DNA of 64,000 bases, taken from positions 62,001-126,000 of the forward strand of contig JAAEAF010002721.1 in NCBI GenBank assembly GCA_011037195.1, written 5' to 3'. The notes beneath the pieces are model-generated. The model was given only the letters and a program-made list of their open reading frames with translations, searched no databases and was not told the DNA's origin. The first letter of the stretch is position 1. The number at the start of each line of letters is the position of its first letter. Source of the DNA: Triatoma infestans. Lineage: Eukaryota > Arthropoda > Insecta > Hemiptera > Reduviidae. Shown piece after piece: positions 45,011 to 56,745 of the stretch. Position numbers and translations under genes: made by a program.

Positions 45011-45988
45011 CCTCTCTTATGCGTGAATGGTGAGATAAGACTATATTATGACCAGGAGAAAAAAAGAACTGTCAAGGTGGATGAAAATCCGAAACCGGAC
45101 AGGAACAACAAAAATCCCGGATGTTATTAGGTTTGTTTGATGTGTTGGCGCGTCTATTGGACAATAATACAATCCAGCTGGCCAGTTGCATGTATGCAGT
45201 TACGTCCTCTATTCGTATTGTGAGAAATGAGTAAAAGTTGAAGTTTACTAAAATTTGTCATTTAATATAATTGTATTAACTGTGACGAAAGTCGTGTTAA
45301 TTTAAACAGGGAGTCTATTTCACTAGCTTTTATTTCTGACAAGGCGATTGAGAAATTGTGGCGAGACAAATGGTATTTATTATAATATATTATATACATT
45401 TTACTTTTAATATACTTTGCTAAACTGTAGTGTAAGTTGTGTTCATGTTTTATAATTATTATCAACATAATAAGTTTTTAATATTATCTCTTGATAGATT
45501 TGTTATTTGCTGAAGGAGGAAACCAACTGTAGTTAAGGATAGTTTGTGAAAGACAGCGCTGCCAAGTATGATCCTATTGAGTAGCTTCCTTAACAACTCT
45601 TGCTTGTGTTCCTTTTGAGAAGACACATTAGTAGATAGTGGCTCTTTATCTAACTCTTCTTTCCTACTATTCCACCAGGGACATCTTTTTTTCTTTCCAA
45701 CCCCTATCTTAGTTTCCTGCTCGTTGCCCTTTTCTGTACTCTCGGCTGAGAATGTAAAGTTTCCCACTGGTAGTACCAGTATTAAGGATGGAGAGCAAGT
45801 AACGAGGCAAACTGTTCTTCAATTGCCCCATGGAAATGAGAGTAGAGGTAGCAAAGTTGAGCTGGGGGTTATACCAATGACGTCATGGAGAGCATTCATA
45901 GATCGATACTTGTTCGACGAAGAGGTGGCGGTTGGATGCAACACGGTGGCAAATTGTAAAGCGCTCCCCCTCTCACCGCTACTTACAG

Positions 45989-46035
<47 letters not shown>

Positions 46036-46879
46036 CTCATCAGAGAGAGTATTGAGTATGAACTTGGTTTGTATGTGCACCGTCTACGCTCAGCACTCCA
46101 ATATGCATGGTATGCTGGCGCTCTAGGACGGACGAACACATTCTTATGCCTAAAATACCTTAATCTGTTGTTCAAATACCTCTAGCGTGTTGTCCCCAAT
46201 AGTTTCCAACCTAATATAAAACAGTAATGTTGTAACCGCAAACACTTATGAAATAATGGTCCTTCATTTTATTTTCGTTTTATTTTATTTTTAACAGTAC
46301 TGACTGATTAAAACTGCATTTTTAAACATTATTTATTTAAATATATATATTTTTTTAATGTTTAGTTTAGGATGGTGAAAAATATGAAAGTACATAGTAT
46401 TTGGAAGTGTTATCTATCTAATCAGGTGTAATGTTAAAGTGTAATCTGCAAGTAATCAGTTTTCTAAAAAATATAATCTTGTTATTTACACAATTCTAAC
46501 AAAGAAATTAGATCATTTACAATAAAATTATGTTGCTCAATAAAAAAAAAAGGGCCTCATATGTAAATAAATTTTGTTTAAAATGGTTGTATAATACAAT
46601 GGTTGACAAGTCCACTAAAATCAGTGTCTAGTCCAGAAACGATTAACAAAAAAAAAAATTTCTGACTTCAAATAAACAAAATTTAAGGACTGGATGAAAC
46701 AGCTAAGATTATTAACAATTTATTGTAGGCTGACTAAAGCATCTTGAACATCGAAAAGAGTGCGCTCGAAGTGGTGTACATCAAAGCAGACCTATATAGA
46801 ACAGGTTGAGAACGTTGTTATTAACTTGCTATTTTGGTGCGCGGTTTTATTCCAGCTTGGTTTAATTTATATTACACTA
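45011..46879. other. Unassigned; CA microsatellite inside
   Basis: A plus frame at 45724-46185 (153 codons) runs through a CA repeat at 45991-46030 and has no domain. A minus frame at 45462-45767 has a basic segment (KKRCPWWNSRKEELDKEP) but no recognised family. No gene is claimed. Confidence 0.35.
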
Positions 46880-48300
46880 AAAGTATTTTAGAAAGAAAAA
46901 AAAATTTTCAGAAAGCTTGCATTTCCAGTTGATAGATTTTGCCGGAAACATTGGTGTCAGTTGCGGTGGTAGTGTCTAAACGGAATATCAAGTTTATTTC
47001 CTGAGATTTTTCATTTCGGAGATATTTGGCTGACTCTGTGCCAACCTGGAATTATAGGACAAGTTGTAGGGTGCTCAACCTTGGTTTTTCGTTTAGGTGC
47101 TACCACCGTATCAGGCACGAAGATTTAGGGCGAAATCCTTCAACCGGAAGTGCCACTTTACTGAATAGTTTGCAGTTTTTTTGTGATTTTCTCAAAAACG
47201 GATCCAATGATTTTCTTCAAGCACTGTACATCAACTATATATACAAAGAGCTACAACTTTTATTTGAAACATTTCTCTGGTAACATTCATTTAAGGGACT
47301 TTTGGAGAAAGGGGTGGTTATGGTTTCCTCTAAGTGCTATTTCAGTTTATTTCACAGTTCTACCACCTAAATAATATTAATTAATTAATTTTATTTATTT
47401 GTTTTAAGATATAATCTTATACAATGAGTTGGTGTGTGTACTCTAAGCAATACAAGTAACTATGGACATATGAAAGCAAATATAAAATAAAGAAATAAAA
47501 AAATAAACAACAAACAATTCGCTTAAAAAGTACGAAACGCTTAATTAAAACAAAATAAACAGATAACCGATTTGTTGACAAAAGACGATTTGAAAACCAA
47601 TTTAAAAAGATAACCTATCTTCATAAACAAAAGGGATAAACATAACTAAAATGTAAACTTCCATTAGTAAATAATAATAATTCTGAACATAATGATCGCA
47701 ATTGATACCTGTAGTACATAGAAATAGTGAACTAATAAACTAAAAATACTATTAACTTGCTTTTCCATTTCAATGTTATAATGTTATCTAAATAATACTA
47801 ATTAGAATTAAATATGGTGTCTTAACCCCAGTTTGAAGAAAATCGTATGACCATGCTTTACTAAAAGTAGTTTTCAGTTTCTCAAACGTTTCAAGTAGTT
47901 TTCTCTAAAACGGCTCCAACGATTTTCTTTATACTTGATATTAACACGTATAAAGAGCTACAACTTTATTTTGCATTTCTCGCGGAAAATTCTTTTAAGA
48001 GCACTTTTAGGGGAGAGATGTGGTTTCGGTTCCCTCTAATGTGCTATTTTAGTTCAAGATTTTGCTATACAATTCTGTCAACTAAATAATATTAATTAGA
48101 ATTACATAAGTTGTCAAAATTCTCAGTTTGAAGAAAATCGGTTGAGCGGAAATGCGAATTTACTGAATAGGCATTTCAGTTTTTTGTGGGTTTCTCCATA
48201 AAAATGACGGCGGTTTTAAATACTAATAAAACTGTAGGTGTGAAGAAAAATTGCCATTTCGCAGTACAGAAAGTCGTGTGCGTGTTTCACACCAGATTTT
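46880..48300. mobile_element. Family D copies, opposed pair
   Basis: A short minus piece (46880-47030; TTGCATTTCCAGTTGATAG) faces a long plus copy from about 47075 (TTTTTCGTTTAGGTGC, CAACCGGAAGTGCCACTTTA) to the tail CACACCAGATTTTT at 48300. A/T-rich DNA at about 47395-47790 interrupts it, and may be an insertion or local decay. Confidence 0.55.
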
Positions 48301-48419
48301 TATACAAATCTCATTGAGATTAACTCTTTGAACCTGAAGCATTTACTCTCTGTCAAATAATAATTTTTTAAGTTATGAATGATTCTTTCCTAACAGCTGG
48401 CTTCATGTTTAAACTGATG

Positions 48420-48650
48420 AAGTGGCCGTAAGGGGAACAAAAATTGCAAAAATATGGCGCAGGCATAAATACCTTCGCCGATGGACGTTTGCCAAGAGAA
48501 TAGCGAAAGATGCAATTCGTACCCTGTACATGGATAAGGTCTTCGATGGGAAGACCTACTCTCTAAACCCGAAGATTTGGCCTAGGAGGATTCGTTGTTC
48601 ATTTCAGGTTGTTGGCGGGACATGACCATCTTGTAGCGCATTTACACTGA
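48420..48650 (+). pseudogene. Possible LINE C-terminal scrap
   Basis: In one frame near 48580-48640 the reading is FVVHFRLLAGHDHLVAHLH, a phrase found at the end of LINE RNase H regions. The upstream frame (RGTKIAKIWRRHKYLRRWTF) has no match I recognise. Short and uncertain. Confidence 0.35.
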
Positions 48651-49226
48651 ATCGCAGGAAGTCAGAATATTTACATTTCACTCCGAAAGTCTCTGCAGTA
48701 TGCTAAAAGTAGTCTCATATCGATGTCGCCGATTCCCTTTCATGTATTTCCGGTGAAAAATAATTTCCTTAATTTGGCATGATTACGCTAATAATAGAAA
48801 TTAATAAAAAATAATAATAAAAAATTATTTAAGAGAACAATAGTTGCGTCATAAAAAGAATATTTCATACCTTAAATTTCTTTCTTGAAAGGAGTTTTGT
48901 TTAATAGCGTTTTTGTATGTGGTAGACACATGTGCTTTAGTCTATTGTGGGTGTTTTAGCTTTTGTGAACAAGAGCATTTGTCATGTGTGGTTAATATTC
49001 TGTGTCCAGCTAAATATTGCTTGTTAGTTCTTAACGGGTATCCATGGCAATCACATATTAAATAATTTAGGGAATTTATTTACACATTTCTTTCAATAAA
49101 ACTTTTCACAGGTATTATTAATAATACGATCAGGTATTTAATAAATCAAGTTAATCCTTTAGGAAAAAAATCATATTATTACTTACCACATTTTCTTCTC
49201 TCTCAACCAAAATTCAACTTTCACGA
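48651..49226. other. AT-rich unassigned sequence
   Basis: A head-side trace of family D is visible near 48735-48790 (TTTCCGGTGAAAAA, TTGGCATGATTACG). Otherwise nothing is recognised. Confidence 0.35.
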
Positions 49227-49334
49227 AAAAATAAAATTGCTTTTGGCGGCTACATAGATCCTCAAAATAAAATTGTTTTTGGCGGCTACATAGATCCTCA
49301 AAATAAAATTGTTTTTGGCGGCTACATAGATCCT
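49227..49334. repeat. 36-bp minisatellite, three units
   Basis: Three head-to-tail units starting AAAATAAAATTG at 49227, 49263 and 49299, each ending CATAGATCCTC. They differ at one base (GCTTTTGG against GTTTTTGG). The unit length is a multiple of three, so one minus frame reads a 12-residue repeat, but no gene is evident. Confidence 0.9.
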
Positions 49335-51479
49335 CAAAACATGTGTTTCTGGTAATTGTTTTATCCAATAATTAATTTTAATAGTAAATATTTATTCCTA
49401 AATCACATTGTACCATTTCAAAGATTTCACCCAACCAACTGTATTATAAGATAATAATCATGATAATAATTGAAATGACAGAAGGGGTTTTACAGACTTC
49501 TTGGCGTGTGGCTAGTTGGGTGTAAATTGGTGTGGATGTTTCGGCTTCTAGAAACTATGGCGGATGCTCACAGGTGATGGTTTATGGTTGATTGGGACAC
49601 CTAATTCACCTGAATTTTTTCTAGTGCTGGTACAAAGATCTATCTCTACAGTTGTCGTCGGAAATGTTGAATCTAAGGGCCTGGATGAAGCTTACTTTCT
49701 AGGCTCATATCACCCTCTCAAATTTTTTGAATCAAATCTGTGCAGCCCGTAAAGTGCCTTCCATTTCCACTTCATAGTTTCAGAAGCGGCATTTTGGGTA
49801 GTATCCTTTTTTAAAGAAGAGATGCAAAATTGCCCGGATTTCATGATTCAATTAGGTCATTTCTTAAATTGCTCACAATCGCATAGATCTTTCCACAAGC
49901 TGTTACAAGCATAAACTGATCGTAAAAAGGGTCCCTAATAAGAAACTTTTGTTAAACTGCTGTGTAATAAAATAACTCTTTTAGTAAAGTACTGTTGAGG
50001 ATCAATAAAAAAAACAAAAACCGACATTTGTTTCACCCTTATATTTTATTTAATTTCTTGGTTGATTTCATTATTCAATTAGGAGAATAAGTTATTCCTT
50101 AATAAGCTGCTACTTTCCAAAAACACATAAGAAAAAAAAGAGTAAAAATATTGTACCAATAAATAACAAGAAAATTTAACACAAATGTTTCAAAATATAT
50201 ATATAGTTCTTTCTGCCTTGTTCCCTTCCCCTCTAACCATCTTTTCGCCCTTAAAAATGTATTAGAATTAAGTTTGTTGAATGAGTTATTTCTGGAATAT
50301 ATCCAAAATAGATACAGTTTGAAATTAAGCCGAGCATCCATGCCGGTGACAGTGGCTATGTATAGGTTTACAGTGTGGGCTAACTTGGACAGTTTTGCGG
50401 GGTGACCGTGTGCACGCCTCCATTACTTCTCTTTAGAGCCGCTCGTCCGTGTGTATGAGCGATCGTTAGTGTAACATCTTCTCGCCTTGTACAAGTAATA
50501 GTAAGTAGTAGGGAGCAAATCTGTTATGTACGCACATACCGCAGGGGTAAGTTTAACGCGCAATGGATATCCAACGTGGAATTAATAAAGCTTGTTCAAC
50601 CGAAAGTGGTTTGATACCAAGCTGGATGGGCACACGGTGCGGGGGATTTTTGGCGTGTTTGGCCGGCTGATATACGTTTTGACAGTTTTCTATATAAATA
50701 AAACAGTCAGGCGGAGTTTTAATCCATGAATCTTAATATAGTTAGACTTCTAAAACATGTGTACTATAAATTTTACATTCTTCACAATACATGGGATCTA
50801 TTTTTCTAGAGATAAATTGAAAATTCATTTGCTTTATATATAATGAATATAAATGTAATTTAATTTATAATTGTTAGCGGAAGTCTTCCTTTTTTATTTT
50901 ATAGAAGATATTTATAATTGCCAGTTGTGTTAAGTTTCAAGAAATCTAATAACTATAGAAGTGGTAAATAATATGAGATAGCAAGCCAATGAAACGAAAT
51001 ACTTTATTTGAAGACGAGTATTAAATGAAATGTAGAATTAAATTTATTAATTAAACTGTTTTAGTCGGCTAATATTCTACTATATATAAACAAGGGTCAT
51101 TCACCAGGAAAGAGATCAAGAAGAGCCATACTTGTCAATTCAAAACAGCTGTTTGAGCGCTGTATTCATAAACTTCTCTTAGATAGTACACTAGAAATCT
51201 GCACTTTAGAGGAAAAGCGATAGGATTCAGTGATACAATTCCTGGCTTCTGAGAGGATGAAATCATCCAAGAATGCTTAAGCGATATAGTGTACGTTATG
51301 GAAATGAGATAAATTTCTATAGTAGATTGATTTAATTCAAAAATGGCTGAAAAAGTGAATGATTTACAATGTGCGAGATGGAACGAACAATCGAAGTTTT
51401 AACTATATTATCTACTAAATTATCCCTAAATTACCACTACATTACTACTAAATATCCCATTGATGCTCGTATTCATGAA
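49335..51479. other. Unassigned region
   Basis: The stretch 50340-50720 is less AT-rich than its neighbours and has a TATA-like TATATAAATAAAACAG at its end. It could be an LTR or promoter remnant, but no ends or gene were found. The rest shows nothing. Confidence 0.3.
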
Positions 51480-51840
51480 GACAGACAAGTTTCGGAAGAA
51501 GAAAGAAACCTGCGCTTGTGAAAGAGCGATATGTGTATAGAGAAAGCAGTACTCCTACTCTAGGACAATGCTCACCCATCAGCGTTTGAAACTATTAGGA
51601 CAATAAATTGGGAAAATCTCCTATCCGCCAATCCGCTCGGATCCTGCATCATTAGATTTAATTTTCTTTGATTCCCTCAAGAATCATTAAATGGTGTCAA
51701 GCCATACAGCAAGGAAGTGAAAACAAATGTGCATAATTGACTCGCACCAGGACAAACAAATTTTTACTTCCGGCATAAAAAATTAGAAACATGTGGGAAG
51801 ATTATATAGAAAAAAAGTTAAAAATTGTAATTCATTTAGT
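51480..51840 (+). pseudogene. Ancient mariner transposase relic
   Basis: In shifting frames a DNAHPSA catalytic-region phrase, ETIRTINWE, ESLNGVKPYSKEVKT and HKKLETCGK follow the order of the C-terminal half of mariner transposases. There are many stops and no inverted repeats. It is much older than the copy at 20555. Confidence 0.5.
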
Positions 51841-53070
51841 ATAGCATGAATATATTATATTCATTTATTATAACATATTACATCTTTAACGATCTGATTT
51901 GACTCTGATAAAGCCTTCCTAACGAAAAATTAGCTTAATACTTGGCTTATTGTACTTAGTTCTTAATATTGTATTTCTGGCATTAGCAATTGAATCTACT
52001 ACTTGTGTATATTTCGACCATTGCCTCAGATGTCTGGACCAATACTTTCGAAGCCTTCATGGACCCGAACCTTGATTTCTTGCATCAAAGGAGATAGCGA
52101 TAGCTTCTGAGCTAAGGCGATTACTCTTGTATAAACTGCTCATGTGTCTATTAATGCTCATGTACCGATGCAAACAGTACTAACTTTTTTGTTGTTTGCG
52201 GAAGTTGTATTAGTGCATGTTTGTTCAGTACTTTTGTTCAGATGTACGCATGAAACAGAGAAATACGTCTGGCCAAAATATATATTTTTCAATCATATTA
52301 AACATATTTGAATTGAAGTTTCAAATTAAATGGGCATTTTAATTGTCAAATTAATCCTTTTACTACAATGTGTGTCTTTATTCATTCAAGTTAAAAATTT
52401 ATTCAATCAAATTAAAACTTTTTAAGTTTAAATGAGTGTTTAGCCTGATGGATACAAGTTTTAGTAAGACAAGAAAATGGTTAATTTGATTGAATAAAGT
52501 TTTGATTTGTCTATAGCAAAGATTTAACTGGGCTGAACAAAGGCGTTAATTGGAAAAAAGTTTACTGAAAAATGCTTTACTAATTTTTACTTAATCTTCT
52601 TCTTTGGGGCAGCTTCCAGTTAATCTAAGTTACATTTCTACCTAGCAGACTAGGGTCAGTTGCCTTCGGACACTTCTTGTAATCGTATCATTCTTTCCAT
52701 GTCAAACACCTTGGACTCTTCTCACCAACCTTAACTGGTTTGAGAGCTCACTATTACTGGTTTGCTAATAATGAAACTTCCTATTTTCTCTGCACTTAAA
52801 GACTTCATTGTGATTAATGTTCAACCCAATCTTCAAGGTGAATGTTGGTAGATTAATGCAAATCCGGGTAACTGTCCTCGAGATTGTCATAATAACTACT
52901 TTTTACTTTCTCTTAGTGCTGGAGGAACCCATTGTAATAGTTTTTTTTTTGTTTTTTTTTTGAAGCGGGGGGCCAATGCACTGCGACATTTTCCGGTCTA
53001 TTGTGCTAATTGTAATAATTAAAAACTTTCATATCAAATTGTAGAAGTTGTTGGCCGTTAGAAATGATCT
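51841..53070. other. AT-rich unassigned sequence
   Basis: A family D head-like TTTTTACTTTCTCTTAGTGC occurs at about 52898 with little following it. Nothing else is recognised. Confidence 0.35.
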
Positions 53071-53160
53071 GATGTATCTCTTAGTTGGCTGATCGGCCGG
53101 GAGGTATCATAAGAAAAACACTAAAAAAAATTTTTTTATTATTATTATTAAAAATTTTTT

Positions 53161-53191
<31 letters not shown>

Positions 53192-53263
53192 CACTTTAAA
53201 AAAATTTTTTTAGTGTTTTTCTTATGTTACCTCCCGGCCGATCAGCCAACTAAGAGATACATC
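53071..53263. mobile_element. Fold-back element with about 70-bp arms
   Basis: GATGTATCTCTTAGTTGGCT, GATCGGCCGGGAGGTA and AAGAAAAACACTAAAAAAA on the left recur inverted on the right up to 53263, with one indel near the GGTA. The middle is ATT/AAT repeats. No coding sequence. A small hairpin transposon is likely. Target duplication not determined. Confidence 0.7.
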
Positions 53264-53819
53264 ATAAAAACTTTCATCAAAATACATGTTTTGAGTCCTC
53301 TGAATGCATAAAACAAAAACAAAAAAATCTGGTGTGAAATACTCACACGACTTACGCTAATTAATACATTTAATCAAGAAATTTTCTTTAAATTGCAAAG
53401 TTGCAGTGTTTAGATGGGATGGCTATTAGTAGGGTGGTAGTGATTTTACTTCATATCAAGGGCTTTCAATGGCAAAACCAACAAAGCTTATGCAAATTTA
53501 AATTTAAGATAACAGATAGACCCCAGAAGTTAAAGAGACTAGAGGCTGGCCCAGCCGTCTGCTTAAAAAGTATGTCTGACCACTCATTCACTCTCGTTTA
53601 AACGCCATGCGAGTAACCATCAACGTTAACGACCATCATTCTTACATCGTCTCAGTCTTCACTCTCTTCTCCGTTGCATACTCTCACTCTAAGCTATACA
53701 GTGTAAAGTCCTTGCATTGCTCAATATTCTCATTCAATATAAACAATGTTCCGCAAGTGTAACTTATCTCAATTTATGGTTTTCCTTCTATCTAACTCAC
53801 AAAACATCCAAGGAAGCTC
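53264..53819. other. Mixed sequence with a family D trace
   Basis: AATCTGGTGTGAAATACTC and CACGACTTACGCTAATTAA (53327-53365) are a minus-strand family D tail. The following 400 bp are unassigned. Confidence 0.4.
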
Positions 53820-53964
53820 AAACTGGTATTAGGTTTAGGTACCATCGTATCTGACACGAAGATTTCTCGCAAAATCCATCAACCGAAAGTGAGGCTTTAT
53901 TATTTTTCGCGGTATTAGTTTTCTTTAAACTTCGTATACTATTTTCGTATATATGAATACCTAT
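53820..53964 (+). mobile_element. Family D copy, left part split by BEL/Pao
   Basis: Plus-strand relic with ATCAACCGAAAGTGAGGCTT and TATATGAATACCTAT. The copy resumes at 58721 with TATTTTTATGAGAGAC on the other side of the BEL/Pao element. This matches the intact order of the repeat. Confidence 0.6.
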
Positions 53965-54150
53965 TGTAGAAAATTGAAGTAGGAACCTTTCGTAGCTTGA
54001 TCGTTTTATAATTAAAATCGCATGTGTATAATTTCTAAAGAACGAAAAAGACAAGTGAATTAAAGTTATGTTTAAAAAAAAATTGGTAAATAAATTACTA
54101 GTTCTTTTGACGAACCTGGTTTTTTATTAACGTACGCTAGATTATTTAAT
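53965..54150 (+). repeat. BEL/Pao 5' LTR
   Basis: Starts TGTAGAAAATTGAAGTAGG and ends GATTATTTAAT. Compared with the 3' LTR (219 bp) it lacks about 33 bp after AGTAGGAAC and shows scattered substitutions. The shared CTTGATCGTTTTATAATTAA and ACGAAAAAGACAA blocks confirm the pairing. Confidence 0.88.
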
Positions 54151-54154
54151 ATTT

Positions 54155-54170
54155 TGGTGCCGAAAACCGG
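54155..54170 (+). other. Primer-binding site of BEL/Pao
   Basis: TGGTGCCGAAAACCGG, four bases after the LTR, has the form of the tRNA-complementary primer site common in BEL/Pao elements. Confidence 0.75.
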
Positions 54171-54233
54171 GGAATAGGTAATTTTTTACGCAATTAGAAC
54201 GAAAAAATTAACATCTTTGAAGAAAGGGAGTAA

Positions 54234-55634
54234 AATGGTTTTACAATTGCGGAAAGGCTATCGTACTCAGCTCACAAAGTTAATAGCGAATGCAAAGGAA
54301 TTAATAAATCAGAGACTTTTACTGAGAATGAGATACTTCCGTTAATAGCTCGAATAAAAGATATTCAGGTAGATTTAAATATTCTTAATGAAAAATTAGC
54401 TCCTAATTTTAGTGTAGAACAGATTGAAATTGAATGTAATAAAATTGTGGAGTATAATGACAATGCTGTGGATATTATAGCTCGTCTAGAAGCATTAAGA
54501 ATTAGGAATGACACAGGTAAGAAAGGTAACGTAAAAGTACCAAGAACGCAGGGGAAACTACCTAAACTTGATTTGATTAAATTTAATGGTGACATCGAGT
54601 CTTGGCCTGCCTTCTAGGCACGGTATAGTACTTCAATCCATAATAATATTTAGATGATACTTAAAAATTGAATTACTCAAAATCATTATTAGTTGGTAAA
54701 GCAACTGCAAGAATATCTGCTTTAACATCTAGCCAGTTTTCTTACAGTGATACTATCGAACTTTTAAAGGAAGAATATGCTAAAACTGAGTGCATTATTA
54801 ACCTCTATATTCAAAAAATTTTATTTGTTAGTACAGTAAAAAATGAAAGGGATCTTGCCGGCTTGAGAAAATTATACAATACAGCTTTAACAACTCGTTC
54901 TTTGTCAACGTTAGGTGTTTCAGCACATCAGTATGGATTAAAGGTAAATTCTGCTATTTTAAAGTCATTACCATTTAATATGCGTATACAGCACAATAAA
55001 ACAAAATTAAAATGTAATTTTAGTAACGACTCATCAGTAAACGAATTAGAAGATAATTCTAATAATGGTCGCAGTGTGTTGCTTGCAAGCAATAGCATAG
55101 ATTATGGTAAAGAGATAAATAATTTATTACAATTTGTTAAAGCAGAAATAGATGCTCTAGCATCAGCAGTAAGTGCAGCTAGGCAATGATGAACGGAATA
55201 AACAAAATAAATTCGCATCGTATGATAGAGAAGCGAGAAAGATGAATGAAAATATTACAGCTGCTGGATTATTCACAAAATTTAATGATTGTTGTTTGTT
55301 TTGTTCATCAAAAACTCACCCTACTATTAATTGTGATGCATCTAAGGCTATAAAAGATAAAAAGGATATTTTAAAACAAAATTCACGTTGTTTTAAATGT
55401 TTAAAATTAAATCATATGTCTAAATTTTGTAAAACTAAAGATGTCATATGTGCAAAATGTCAGGGTAGGCATGCAACTACAATGTGTGACCCCAGTTACG
55501 TTAAACCTAATGCTAACAGTAAAGTTTCGAAAACTAATGATAAAATAGCTGCAGATATTAATTCCAACGGAAACCTAGAAGAATCAGCAGTGGATAATTT
55601 TAAAAGTACTAGTTTATTTATTAACAAATGGTAG
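54234..55634 (+). pseudogene. BEL/Pao gag with zinc knuckles
   Basis: From the ATG at 54234 the frame is broken early. KLDLIKFNGDIESWPAF near 54565 is the conserved gag entry phrase, followed by a stop. The main part, 54668-55189, includes SLLVGKATARISALTSSQF and GLRKLYNTALTTRSLSTLG. After a frameshift near 55175, three Cys/His knuckles appear at 55295-55500: CLFCSSKTHPTINC and CFKCLKLNHMSKFC of the CX2CX4HX4C form, and CAKCQGRHATTMC with one residue less. Gag would package element RNA. Confidence 0.82.
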
Positions 55635-55639
55635 CCTTG

Positions 55640-56160
55640 GTAATGTTTATTTAAAAACTGCTCGAGCATATATAGAATCTACTAATAATTTTATAAAAGG
55701 TGACTTAATTATTAGATTAATTATTGATGGAGGAAGTCAATTGACGTTCATTAAGGAGAGCTTATCGCGACAATTAATTTGCCAGTTGTGGGATGCCATC
55801 GAATTTCTATATTCCTTTTGGTAGTTCACACCGGGACCAGCTAAATTGTGTAATCGGGTACTAGTAAATTTGAGGAGTCAATTTGCGGATAGTGTTCTTA
55901 AAATTAATGCAATTGAAGTGCCCGAAATTTGTTTCGAATCTCTAGAGCCACCTGCATTACAAGATCCTGTTATACGAAACTTTGCGCTAGATCACAATTT
56001 GTCTGATAATTGTGCTCTTAATAGTGATACAAAGAACGGAATTGCACTCTTAATCGGAGCCGATAATTACTGGAAATTGATAACCGGTAAGAATAAAAAC
56101 CTTTCTGATGGTTTAACTGCTGTCAATTCTCTATCAGGATGGATTTTGCATGGATCCAAT
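55640..56160 (+). pseudogene. BEL/Pao A17-like aspartic protease
   Basis: LIIDGGSQLTFIKESL near 55720 holds the catalytic D-G-S triplet region (family usually D-S/T-G). Further on, GIALLIGADNYWKLITGK and AVNSLSGWILHGS are conserved closing motifs of this protease family. A stop and frameshift lie near 55825-55850. It would process the gag-pol polyprotein. Confidence 0.75.
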
Positions 56161-56219
56161 AACTATGACCACGCTTGTAATGACTTTCATGTAAATTTTA
56201 ACATAACGACCGTGTTATC

Positions 56220-56585
56220 AGCTCAAGTTATTCCAGAAGAAATTGATGTTAAATCCGTTTGGGGTTTAGGAACGATTGGGATTAGTGCAATTGAGGATAG
56301 GAAGGACAATTTTACTGAGAACTTTATTAGAGACAATATCAAATTTAAAGAAGGTCGATATGAGGTTTCATTACCGTGGAATGGTAATCCAAATTTGGAT
56401 TCTAATTTTAAAATTGCCAAAATAAGGCTAAAAAATTTAGTGTCAAAATTAGTTAAAATCGGAAAATTAAGAGAATATGATCATGTGATGCGAGGATTTA
56501 TATTAAATGATTTTGCGGAGCTGGTTCTCAGAACAATCTTCCAGCGAACGTGTTTATTATTTACCCCATAGGCCATTTAATGAAA
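56220..56585 (+). pseudogene. BEL/Pao reverse transcriptase, N-terminal stub
   Basis: FKEGRYEVSLPWNGNP and LREYDHVMRGFI mark the region just before the fingers subdomain in BEL/Pao pol. The frame breaks near 56530 at NNLPANV and then LPHRPF-type sequence. Nothing of the palm (the YVDD-type active site) or RNase H follows. Confidence 0.75.
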
Positions 56586-56745
56586 AGGATTTATTTTCGG
56601 AGAATCCGGAGATCAGTATTCTCTTCTAACCATTCTCTTTGTCACTTCTAGCCAAAAACGAAAGAAGAACTTCCTCCCGACTTTTCCTCTCTCCAATTAT
56701 AGCGATCTTAATAAAGCCCTTAGAACAACGGGCATATATGAAAAG
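56586..56745 (+). other. Internal deletion junction region of BEL/Pao
   Basis: This short stretch joins the N-terminal reverse-transcriptase stub to the segment before the integrase. It contains CTCTTCTAACCATTC and other sequence with no recognised pol motif. The missing palm and RNase H would normally occupy well over a kilobase. Confidence 0.6.

Noticed and set aside
45105..45125. GAAACCGGAC resembling part of a hammerhead
   Set aside because: No CUGANGA core or stem II lies upstream at the right distance; likely coincidence within the Gypsy relic.
45462..45767. 101-codon minus frame with a basic, charged segment
   Set aside because: Length is compatible with chance in this region and no family is recognised; no splice or promoter context supports it.
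45724..46185. 153-codon plus-strand frame
   Set aside because: It reads through a CA microsatellite as a Thr-His repeat, has an equally long opposite-strand shadow and shows no domain.
49227..49334. CRISPR-like regular array
   Set aside because: The units are contiguous with no spacers, and the genome context is eukaryotic.
49183..49368. Minus frame with a 12-residue protein repeat
   Set aside because: It is produced by the 36-bp minisatellite; nothing else suggests a gene.
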